Positions 49,701-61,700 of a DNA stretch of 64,000 nucleotides are shown one piece after another. This stretch comes from Aricia agestis. Lineage: Eukaryota; Arthropoda; Insecta; Lepidoptera; Lycaenidae. Numbering within the stretch: the first letter of the stretch is position 1; each line of letters begins with the position of its first letter. The notes under the pieces are model-generated. The model searched no databases, was not told where the DNA came from, and saw only the letters and a list, made by a program, of their open reading frames with translations. The stretch covers positions 8,625,501 to 8,689,500 of the forward strand of contig NC_056425.1 in assembly GCF_905147365.1 (NCBI RefSeq), read 5' to 3'. The translations under genes and the position numbers were made by a program.

Positions 49701-52700
49701 AGCTACAGCCTGAGAAGTTTATTATAGTAATAACCATCGAGGAAATTGATTCCTACGCAGTTGACGGACGGTCATGTGGTCGGCTTATGTCAATTCAATG
49801 TTAGATCGGTCTGCGACCAAATTACTTAGGTCCATCTGCCTAGGAATCAACTTCTCTGATAGTAGGCACATAACCTTTCGCGGTTGGTGGTCATGATTTT
49901 GACGTTTAAACTTTTTAAAATACAATGGCCGTTTGATGTAAAGAGATAGCCATGAACATGAACTTTCGTGGTTGGTGGTCATGATTTTGACGTTGTCCTT
50001 TGAGAATACTAGCTATGGCTTTTTACGGAAAGAGACAAAAAAGTAAAAGTTTAACTAAGAAAATAAGTCTGTTTAGCTGAAGAATTTGGCTATACTAAAT
50101 CCATTTTCAGCGCTTATTTAAAGTGCATATATATGCACTTTAAATAAACGCTGAAAATCTTCGGCTAAACAGACTTATTTTCTTAGTAAAGCTTTCCTAC
50201 TTTATTGTAGGGTTATTTAAATACATTGATAATTATTTTTGTCATCTAGATTCTGCACGGCGAGCAGTACATAGAGTTTCGGGGTGAACTACCGGGTAAT
50301 GACCCACGCTTGATGACTTCTACTATTTAATTTTTCTAGATTCTGCACGGCGAGCAGTACATAGAGTTTCTGGGCGAGCTGCCCGGCACTGACGGCGAGT
50401 TCGTCGTCCGCAACTACGTCGTCGACGTGCTGGACAAGGGCGCCGGCGCCGTCGTCGTCACCAACAGTGAGTATGATGGCAACTTTATGGCTTTGAGCTG
50501 GCCTGACACTTCGAACAGACTACGACGCTAACGTTAGCTTTGAGGTGGCTTGAAGGCTTCAAAATACACGGAAATTAAAGTCGGATTTAAGGTTTAAGTA
50601 TCGACTAGGTACTATGTACTATGTGAATGTTCATTTATGTATAATGTATATATTTGTTGCCGATATTAATATCAAGAAATAAAAAAAAATCACGTGTATT
50701 TTATATCCGCCTTAAATATTTATTTAATTTATTTTTTAATACTTGCTGCTAAAGCGGTAACAGAAACACATTGTTTGTGAATATTTTAACCTTTTAACCG
50801 TCGAGCTTAAAATCAATTGTCGTACCTCTAGCGCCAGCACCATAAATCGAAAAATGTATACCTACAACAAATAGTGATGTGCAATACTTATCTTTTTCGA
50901 TGTCGATAATTTATTTCTTAATTTATAATTTATATAAAGTATAAACTGATATCTAGTATTTGAATCCATAATGTTGTTATTAAACACTTGACCGTTATTT
51001 GAAGCATAATAATTGAGATAGGCACTTCCGTTTCCGCAGATTTTACCTCCTTTTCTTTCCTGAATGTTGGTAGCTCTGTCAACCTTGACGCCATCATCGA
51101 GCAGGTAGTGGGAGAATTCCCGCTCAACTATGATCATTGGCGTCTTGTTTTCCGCACCGCACAGATGTGCTTAGAAGCCATTGCGTTTTATACCTCCTTA
51201 TTATATAACTCTTAGTTGTATAAATTTCTTAAAATTTAAAAAGTGGCATAATTTCAGTGTTACATTTTAATCTTTTTTTTTTTAAAGTGTTGTGATATTT
51301 CACGTTAAGGTAGCTATTTAAAATGGATAAAGGAAATGAATTCGATAATGACGTTTCGGTAGTGACACCAGCTGCTAACGATTTGAAATCATCCGGTAAC
51401 GGGGTTACTAAAAAGCCTTATTTTCGTGCAAGGTCATCTAGTAGCAGTAGTTCCACAAGTGATTCAAGCTCGTCATCGACTTCTACTTCACACAGCAAAC
51501 GTAAATCGAGGCGCCGCCGCCACAAAAAAAGGGGGGGCAAATACAGACAGCGCCGTGACGACCTTTTGGCTAAATTAACGCAAGAGGTTAAGGAACTTAA
51601 CAAAAGGGTTAATTCTTTTGACGAAAACCGACCTGTTTTTCAAGGTCATGCAGACGATTGTTGTATCGATGACATTGTCAGTCGAGAATTATATTGCGAA
51701 TCAAATGAAAACGCCTTATGCGAATCTGAAACGACCGTTAACAATTCTTTACAACCGAATTTTGTGTTCGAAATTGAAACAAAGCTTAAAGAACCTTCCG
51801 TTCCTAAAACTTCTCCAGAGTTTTTAGCGATATTAAATGATATTCAACATTTTAATACTACGAATGGTCGGAAGTTCGTTATTCCGAAGTTCAAAAATCT
51901 TATATTCACACTCCAGGTTTCATCGATTTAGAGGTCAATGATGAGGTTAAAGATTTCGATTTTCTAAAAAATTTATCTCAGGTGGACAAAGCATACGCGG
52001 CATTATCATATTGTGTACTGAAGCAGCGCGAAGCTTTGCAATCTGCTCTTAAGAAATTATTGCAATGGTCGCACAGTTCAAGTTTGACCCCTGAAGGTTT
52101 AAATGAAACCGTTAACGAATTGTTTCTTAAAGGTGATTTGTTCAAAGTAACGTCAGATTTACTTCAATTAATCTGTGGTCATAGAGCTGAGGTAATTCAA
52201 ATGAGACGCGATGCTATTATCAATTTCGTTCGCGACCCAGTTCATAAATCTGCGCTGCGTAAGATACCTCCCTCATGCAACCATATTTTTAATTCCGAGT
52301 CACTGGTGTCGCTACTCGAAAAGACGGGTGGAGTTCGCAAAACCTTTGTGAATAGCCGGAATAATGTTGCTACCGCTGCGCAAGCGGGTTCTAGCAATAA
52401 TAGATCGACTCGCCACCCCGCGCAGGGGCAGGCTAAGAGTTGTATACCCGCGCAGGGTACGCCTCATGGATGTTGTGCTAGCTCGCACATTTCCCATGCT
52501 CACCAGCCTGCGCAAGGCTGCTCTTATAATCGTCCTCCGCAGGGACAAAGAATTCATTTTGAACCACGGTCTTCAATGCCTGGCAATTCTCGTAGTTCCT
52601 TTCGCTCGAGAGGAGGTCGATCGGACAATAGAGGGAAATTCCACGACAGAAGTTCCCGTAAACGTGCCGCTTCTCCCTCGGACCTCGGGAACACCAAAAA

Positions 52701-55700
52701 ACGTAAGTATTGACAATCAACAATTCAGAGCGGGGCAACTTTTGAAGTTTTATCAACGGTGGCAGCGCCTAGACGCTCCAGGTTATCTCTTAAAGATTCT
52801 AAAAGGGTACCGCATACCCTTCATGGAGAAGCCTCCTCTGATCATTCCAAGATCAAGCAAAAATCAATTTTCTACCCCAGTGTCGGAAGAAATGTCTCTC
52901 CAAATTCGGCAAATGATACACCAAGGGGTATTGGAAATCGCCAGCCCCTCTCCAAGTTTTATTTCGACAATGTTTCTGGTTCCCAAGAGCGACGGGTCTT
53001 GCCGTCCTATTTTCAATCTTTCCACTCTAAACAATTATGTTTTGACTCAACCGTTCAAGCTCATAAATGTTCAACGAATACCAGATTTTCTACAACCCAA
53101 CGATTGGCTTTGCAAAATAGATCTTTCCCAAGCTTATTTTCACCTGGCAGTTGCTCCGTCACACCGACGGTTTCTACGTTTAATATACAAGGGACAGTTG
53201 CTGCAAATGACCTGCTTACCATTCGGCCTCAGCACTGCACCGAAAGTTTTTGCTTCCCTGACCAACTGGGTTGCACAAACCCTCAGAGAGCAAGGTCTAC
53301 GTATTATCGTTTATTTGGACGATTATCTAATCGCTCATCAGAACAAAGCCATCCTACAGGAGCATGTTCAAATTTTGCTTCAACGACTTCAATATCTTGG
53401 TTGGCAAATAAATCTAAAGAAGTCTATACTCACTCCTCAACAAGATATGGTATTTCTGGGTGTTCGTTGGAAAACGCTTCAAAACAAAAAGCTACTTCCA
53501 GACGAAAAAAAGTCCAAAATTTATCAAAAGGTTTTACCGGTTTTGACAAAGGGTCTTGTAGATGTAAAGACCTTACAGAGCGTTGTCGGTCTCCTGAACT
53601 TCGCCAGTTTCGTAGTTCCGAAGGGAAGACTACATTACCGAGCTCTTCTATCTCTTCTCATAAACATGGAAAAGACTCCAATTCTGAATCGCTGCTCTCT
53701 GCCGAGACAAGCGTTAGACGATCTTCGGTGGTGGTTGCAAAATCATCATCTTTCAACTCCCATTCATTGGAGCCCGCCGTCGCACTTCCTGGCAACAGAT
53801 GCGTCGGACCTAGCTTGGGGTGCTCAACTGGATCACCTTTCCTTGAGCGGGACATGGTCAGCACAAGAAAATCTCATGCATTGCAATCTAAAAGAGCTTC
53901 TAGCTCTATACAAAGTCCTCCAAGGCCAGCACCAGACTCTCGCTCACTCGACTGTTCTCTGGCAAAGCGACAATCGAACAGCTATAGCCTACGTTCGGAA
54001 CGAGGGTGGCACCAGGTCAGATGTTCTGTTGGACATAACCACTCAGATTTTCCAGTTGTTGGATCATTTCCAAATTCACATTACGGCCCATCATATACCA
54101 GGAAAATTCAACGGGCACGCCGATCATCTGTCACGCTACCGCTCTCCTCCAGAGTGGCATCTGTTAACTTCTTGCACGGAGAAGATTTTCAGGAAGTTCG
54201 GCGTGCCCGTGATAGACTTATTTGCTTCCGTCGAAGCTCATGTGGTGATGAATTACGTAACTCTCGACTTGAACGATCAAGCAGCGGTATATCACGATGC
54301 CTTTTCTCGGGATTGGAACTACCCCCTAGCATGGGTTTTTCCTCCACCTTATTTAATACCCAAAGTCCTTGCTCACCTAAATCGGGCACAAGGAATTTAT
54401 CTCCTTGTGGTTCCACGTTGGGAGCGAGTATTTTGGCGGGCAGATCTCAAGTCGAGGGCAATAGCAGCACCGCATACGATTCTCAATCTGGAGAAATGCC
54501 TAATCGACATATCAACGAGGGCCCCACCTCCGAAAATTCAGGAGATGATCCTGGAAGTATGGAAATGTGGGGGTGGTCGCAAAATTTAGTAGGATGGGAT
54601 GATAACCATTTAAAATTATTGCTATCATCATGGCGACCTTCTACTCGCAAAACTTATAAGGTTGCCTGGAATAGATGGTTATCCTGGTGTAAGTCACACA
54701 GTTGCGACGCTCACAAACCGACGGGCGCAGTCCTTGCAAAGTTTTTAGCAGATCTATTTTTAATAGATAAGCTCTCTTATAATACTATTTTATTACATAA
54801 GTCGGTAGTATCTACCATGTGTGATACCGAGATTTCTGGCACTTTAAGTTCTCACGTTTTGGTAAAACATGTTTTAAAATCTATTGCACTGAAAAAGCCT
54901 GTACAACATAAGTCACAAATTTGGGATATAGATTTACTTACTAACTTTTTGAAGTCTTATACTATTGACGAAAATAATTTATTTGCAGTCTCAAGACATA
55001 CAGCTATTTTGCTTTTGTTGTCATCGGGCAGACGTGTACATGATCTTACTCTACTTATAGTAGATGATAATCATTATAAAGAATTTGATGATCATATTAT
55101 TATGTGGCCCCAATTCGGTTCTAAAACAGATAATTCTGATTCTAGGCAATCGGGCTGGAAGATTTTGAGCAATCCCAATAATAAGCAACTGGATGCCGTT
55201 TACTGGGTTAAATGCTGTAATCGCCTACTTCATCGCAGGCGCAGCGAAGCTAAATGTGCTAATTTGTTCATGAATCTGCGAGGAAGGCCATCTGCCGCCT
55301 CAAAAACTGTGATCGCTGGCTGGATCAAGGCTCTACTGTCAGAGGCAAAAATTACTGCACCACCAGGTAGCGTCCGCTCAGCTGTGGCGTCAAAAAGTTG
55401 GACAGACAATGTGTCCATTGATGAAATACTTTCGCGTGGTAATTGGAAATCAGTACATACCTTTAGAAATTATTACAGAAAGCAAGTGATTTCATCTAAG
55501 TCTAATGATTTGAGGAATTCTTTTGTTCCTTTGAGTTAATTTAATTGGAGCATGATTGGAGCTATGTCCATGCCTAATCATTTACATGTTATATTTTTTA
55601 ATTATATCATCTAGTTATTTGTGTTATATCTGTGTAATAAACACAATATTTGATTACTTAATGTTTATAATCTAAACTCTTATATCACCTCGATACTAAT

Positions 55701-58700
55701 TTATGAAGTTTTTAGGTACATCTAAAAGGAAATGCTTTAATTAATATTTAAATACTATGTGATATTTTATTTCACATTGGCGTCTAACTTAACTTTTATT
55801 TTGTCACATTGCCGTCCATCATCACCAGGCGATAACAAACACGTCTCAATTATTATGCTTCAAATAACGGTCAAGTGTTTAATAGCAGCGTTTTACCCTG
55901 AAATAAAACGCTTATTAAATACTTACCTTATTTGAAGCATAACCTTTAATTTCTGCCTGGTGTAATTTCGACTCAATGATCATAGTTGAGCGGGAATTCT
56001 CCCACTACCTGCTCGATGATGGCGTCAAGGTTGACAGAGCTACCAACATTCAGGAAAGAAAAGGAGGTAAAATCTGCGGAAACGGAAGTGCCTATCTCAA
56101 TTATTATGCTTCAAATAAGGTAAGTATTTAATAAGCGTTTTATTTCAGGGTAAAACGCTGCTAATAAATATACAATGCTGGCAAAAACATTAGATAAAAA
56201 CAGCTTGACTAGTGAAGTGACATAATTCCCGATATATTTTGTTATTACATTTAAAATAATATTAATTTCATAGTTTCCACGGATTCAATAATTGAGTTGT
56301 TTAAATATATATATATATGTCGTAGGATGATTTGATAAATCCGTGTTTTCGCGAAATCCCTAGAATTTTCGCGAAAATTCGATTTATCAAATCATCCTAC
56401 GACATCGTAGGAAGAGAGAACCTACTACAAATATAGATTTTCAATAGTAGATCGATATCCCATCCCCTTTACACGCATACAATTTCATCTAAATATCGTA
56501 GCAGACAGACAGATAGGAAAGCGTTACTTTGTAATTTATTGTAATTTTATTTCTCATTTAAGTATCCATTACAATCACATTTATCGATAGCATCATCATA
56601 AGCACAACATTAGTGGAAAATTCTAGAAGGCGGCACTCGCTTATGACGTCAGAAGCGGTCGTCTTTTTCCGACCGTGGCGCAGGGTGTGCCGACAACATT
56701 GGTTTCTCAACATGCAGGCTAGGGATGGGAATCGTCAATTGAATCACTGAAATGTTTATACTATATTTATTATAAATTAAGAACAAACACGTTTATTTGT
56801 TCAGTAACCATTGCTTTATTTGTTTTATAATAAATTAGTTAGTAAAAATAGAAATGTTTTAATTTATGTGGATTTTTGTCTCAGTAAATCATTGCTTATG
56901 TCCCATCCCTACTGTCCGATTTTTCCGACTCGGGCGTTGGACATCAATACACTTTTCTAAGAATATTTTCGGTAATTTATTTAACTTTAGACATTATTTT
57001 TAGGTCTTCTTATTAGAAACTAAAGTGTAATCAATTGTAAATGATTACTTCGTTAACTATTTACCAAGTATAAACATTATTTTAATATAATACAGTGCTA
57101 TCAAACAAAAAAGGGAGATTAACCGAGTAGTGGTACTGGTCGTAAATATCCGACCTTGGCGAAATGGGCACGAAAATATTTGTCGGATTATTCCGACCTT
57201 GGCGGCTAAAGGGTTAACTATCTAGCTGCCACGATTCTTAAAATATAGTTTGTTGCTAGACAGATAGACAAACAGACTGCATAGTCTCGAGGGATCTCAA
57301 AAACAATGCTTCCTTATTTGGCTTCCCTACTCTTCGGGGACTTTAATAAGGAGGCTAGACTCTGTTTAACCGTCTCTCTCCCCAGGTGAGATATACCAGA
57401 ACAAGGAGCTGGTGATGCGCACCCAGCAGCACATCTTCGTGGTGGGTCAGGGTGGCTTCGGCGGCCCCCGAGCCAGCACCCGCGCCATCGACGTCCAGCC
57501 GCCGCCCAAGCGGGCTCCCGATGCTGTGGTCGAGCAGCGCACCGCCGAGGACCAGGCGGCTCTGTACAGGTGAGATGACGATAGCGTGCGAGAGAGACAG
57601 ATATACACCCCGTGCCGTCGACGTCCAGCTGCCGCAAAAGCGGGCTCCCGACGCCGTGGCCGAGCAGCGCACCGCCGAACACCAGGCGGCGGTGTACAGG
57701 TGAGACGGCGATAGCGTGCGAGAGAGACAGATATACCAGCAGCACCAGCGCCATAGACAAATACAAATTCAACATTCTTTTACGACAATCATTCACCGTC
57801 TTTTATCTTTTATTTTCAGACTATCCGGTGACTTGAACCCGCTCCACATAGATCCTAATGTCGCTAGCGTGAGCGGCCACCCCCGCCCCATACTACACGG
57901 GCTCGCGTCACTCGGATTCGCTGCTAGACATGTGCTGGCTAAGTGAGTATGTTTGTCTTGTAGAGAGGAATGTGTTGACTTAGGAAGTTTATACTGATGC
58001 TATACAGAAAACAGTCCGTCAACTGCCTATGAATTAATTTCTTCGATTGTACATTTAACATCTCCTTTAAGATACGGCGGCAACGAGCCAGCCAACGTGA
58101 AGGCACTAAAGGCCCGCTTCGCGAAGCCCGTGCTGCCCGGCCAGACCCTCGTCACCGAGATGTGGCTGGAAGGCGCCAGGGTACATTTCCAGACCAAGGT
58201 CAAGGAGACCGGCAACGTTGTTATATCCGGTGAGTGAGAGAGAGGTGTAGAGTAAGGGAGAAAGAGAAAGAAATTATAAAAATTTGTGATGCCTAAAGGT
58301 CGCGGCAAGAAAAGAATCAACTTGGAAGGCCGCGTTTCAACTGACGCGGAGCGGAGCGGAGCGGAGAAGAGCTTAGCGGTGCCCGAATTGACCAATCGTG
58401 CTATTCCAGCGGAATGACAGCGAAGCGAGCGAAGATTTCGAGCATGGTGATTGATCAATTCGACACCGCTAATCTCCTCTCCGCTCCGCGTTAGTGGAAA
58501 GGCGGCCTTAAGATCACCTTATCGCCTCGCTGTCATCCAGACCAACATAACGTCAACTCGGCAACGGCTAGGCGACATGGCGCTTTCGGCTCGCCGACCC
58601 CTACCTGACCTTGTAATAGTTAATCATAACAGGGTGGACGACGAGCCATAAGCGCGATGAGTCAGTTCGATTATTATTAATTAAAACTTAAAAAAAAATT

Positions 58701-61700
58701 TTTTTAAGTTTTAAGACCTTTAGTAACAAGAGTTTGAAATGAATATCAAAAATAATTGTTAAATTTAACAATTATTTACTACTTACTATAAAATATATCA
58801 TTATAGCGTAGATGACAATCTACTAAAGTAATTTAGATAAAGTAACATAGCTAATCATTATATGAACAGGGGCCTACGTGGACCTTAAGAACATCGTCAA
58901 ACAGGGGTCATCCGCCCCGAGCCAGCCCGCCGCGTCCGCAGCTGATCTCAAGAGCGACTCGCTCTTCGCCAAGATCGAGGACGGTATCAAGGCCAACCCG
59001 GCTAAGGCGAAGAGCGTCGGTGCCGTCTACTTGTATAATATCACAGAAAACGGCAAAACAATTAAGCAGTGGAGTGAGTATTTTGATCAGCTTGTTAATG
59101 ATAAAACTATGTTTATAAAAATTCTTAAATCAAAAGTCACTTAAAAATTTTCGGCCATCTCTTTCCGGCAAAACGATTTATAACGTCATTGTGTTCTGCT
59201 CATAAAGTTAATATACCAAGCGGAATAGAGCAACAATCTCGAGCTGTCAAACGTAACCAAAATTGGTTTATTTATTTATAAATTCTTTATTTGCACATAA
59301 GGTAACATACAAAATGAAGAACACAACAAAAGATACATAAAACAATGACAATACAATTACAATAAAATTTACAAATTTATAAAATGTGCAAATTGGCGGC
59401 CTTACCGCTGTAAGCGGTTTCTACCAGGCAACCGTCAATATAAAATAATTGAAAAAACAATAGTATAAAACTATTACTTACAATACTTCATATGAGATAA
59501 AATAAACTACTTATACTTTACATAGATATAATAAGGCAAAAATATGAAAAAATTACAGGAGATAAGAATTTTATGATAAGTAATTAATATTAGTACTAAC
59601 ACCAAAATTTTCATATTGAAGGAAATAGGTCTAAGTAGTGTTTCTTGACACGTTTCTTAAAGATTTTTTTTTTTAATGAAATAAGGGGGCAAACGAGCAA
59701 ACGGGTAACCTGATGGAAAGCAACTTCCGTCGCCCATGGACACTCGCAGCATCAGAAGAGCTGCAGGTTGCCGGCCTTTTAAGAGGGAATAGGTTAATAG
59801 GGGAGGGTAGTGATGGGAAAGGAAGGGAATAGGGGAGGGTAGGGAAGGGAATAGGGTAGGGGATTGGGCCTCCGGTAAACTCACTCACTCGGCGAAACAC
59901 AGCGCAAGCGCTGTTTCACGCCAGTTTTCTGTGAGGACGTGGTATTTCTCCGGGCGAGCCGGCCCATTCGTGCCGAAGCATGGCTCTCCCACGTCAATGG
60001 ATATTTATGGATTCAGAGTTTTGTATCGAATCAGGTAAAGAGTTCCAGAGACGAATAGCGGAGATGGTGAAAGAAGAATCATAGAACGAAGTTTTATGGG
60101 AAGGGAAGGCAAGCGTAAGTTTCTTTGCAGAGCGAAGAATAGGATTGCCATGACCTAGAAAATTGAAATTTGATTTTAGGTAGCCAGGAGTTGAGGGATC
60201 AAACGCAACGAAAAAAGACGCATCTTGATCGGAAGGCACTTGAGCTGAGACCGGTATTCAGAGTTCAGACACATGATTAAATTTGCGAAGGCCAAATATA
60301 AAACGGATGCACAAATTTTGAAGGCGTTGAAGGGAAGAGAGAAGATTTTCGTTTAGATCACAGTAGCAAACGTCAGCATAGTCAAGAATTGGGAAAAGTA
60401 TAGTAGTGGCTAGTTTTATTTTGGTTGCAACTGGCAGGAAATTGCTCAATCGCCTAAGAGATGCAGTGGCAGCATTCAGCTTTTTGCGTAGTTCTTGGAC
60501 CTGGAAATCCCATGAGAGGGTGCGGTCAAAGTAAATTCCAAGATTACGTACGGAGGAGCTGTAGGGAATAATATTTCTATCAAGAAGAATGTCAGGTAAG
60601 GTCTTCCAGTCTACTACTACGTTCTACTTTCGCAATAAGCTGCCTGCTGCCAATTACGATGCATTGAGTTTTTATTGGATTTAGGACCAAACCATAGGCA
60701 TTGCTCCACTCCCGAATATTCTCTAAATCAGCATTCATTTGGGCAATACCGTGGGATAGTAAGGGAAGCAGAACCTGAATATAGATTTGAAGGTCATCGG
60801 CATACATATGATAGGAAGAGGAGATTTTACGAGAAATAGAGTTGATGAAGATGGAAAACAGGAGAGGGGAAAACACACGGCCTTGAGGCACACCGGCAGA
60901 GATATAACACCAAGATGATATGTTGTCAATTTTAATGCGCTGCCGGCGTCCCTGAAGGAAACTGCGAAACCATTCAACTACGATAGGAGATAGATTGAGC
61001 GAGCTGAGAAGAAGCAGTGGAATATCATGATCTACCGAATTGAAAGCGTTACTAAAATCTAGGAGTGTAAGTATAGTTAATAATGATTATCCATCCCAAG
61101 ACGAATATCATCAGCAATTTTCACTAGGGCTGTGGAAGTGCTATGTCCGAAACGAAATCCTGATTGTAGGAAGGTAGGTAAGGAAAGATTGAAGTTGATG
61201 ATGTACAGAGCGTTCTAAAATTTTTGAAAGAAATGGAAGGACAGAGATCGGACGATAATCAGAGTAACTATTGGGAATCGATTTTTTGGGTAGCGGTATT
61301 ATGTTTGCATCTTTCCAGGAAGAGGGAAAGACCCCGGTAGTAAGAGAATAGTTAAGGATGTGGACAATGATCGGAGCTAAAATATCTAACAATGGAACTA
61401 TCATATTTCGACCAATACAGTCACTGCCCACAGCCCTTGATGAAATTGACATGATAGACTTCTTCACCTCGGTGACAGACAAGTCCCTAGATGAAAAAGA
61501 AGCATTAGCAGAAGCAGGTAAGCTGGACAGATTATGGGTAGTTTGAGCTTTTCTTTGTGTGTCAAAATCTTGTACCGGGCTGGCGAAATGGGAATTCAAG
61601 TGTTCTACGTTTATGTCGGAAGGAACAGATGCATTGGATTGTTTGCCTACACCCAATGACTTTAAAAATTTCCATACTTTGGCCTGGTCGGCATTTTCAA

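Larger units (their letters stand above)
50977..56165 (+). mobile_element. DIRS-type tyrosine-recombinase retrotransposon, nearly intact
   Basis: About 5.2 kb in Mfe2 intron 9, same strand as the gene. It has ~148-bp inverted terminal repeats (50992-51140 and 55974-56118), unpaired extensions of each end, and near the right end an internal complementary region (about 55847-55940) that joins the complements of both extensions, the DIRS1 architecture. It encodes gag, RT-RNase H and a tyrosine recombinase with no integrase or LTR. Such elements are thought to replicate through a circle and insert by recombination, leaving no target duplication; none is seen here. Confidence 0.92.

Noticed and set aside
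50930..51137. Small minus-strand genes at the left end of the DIRS element
   Set aside because: They lie in the inverted terminal repeat and recur at the right end; structural repeat, not coding.
53658..53864. Minus-strand frames under the DIRS RT
   Set aside because: Short shadows of the RT frame; no start context or homology.
57314..57796. Minus-strand open frame of 160 residues
   Set aside because: It is the shadow of GC-rich Mfe2 exon 10 and its duplicate.
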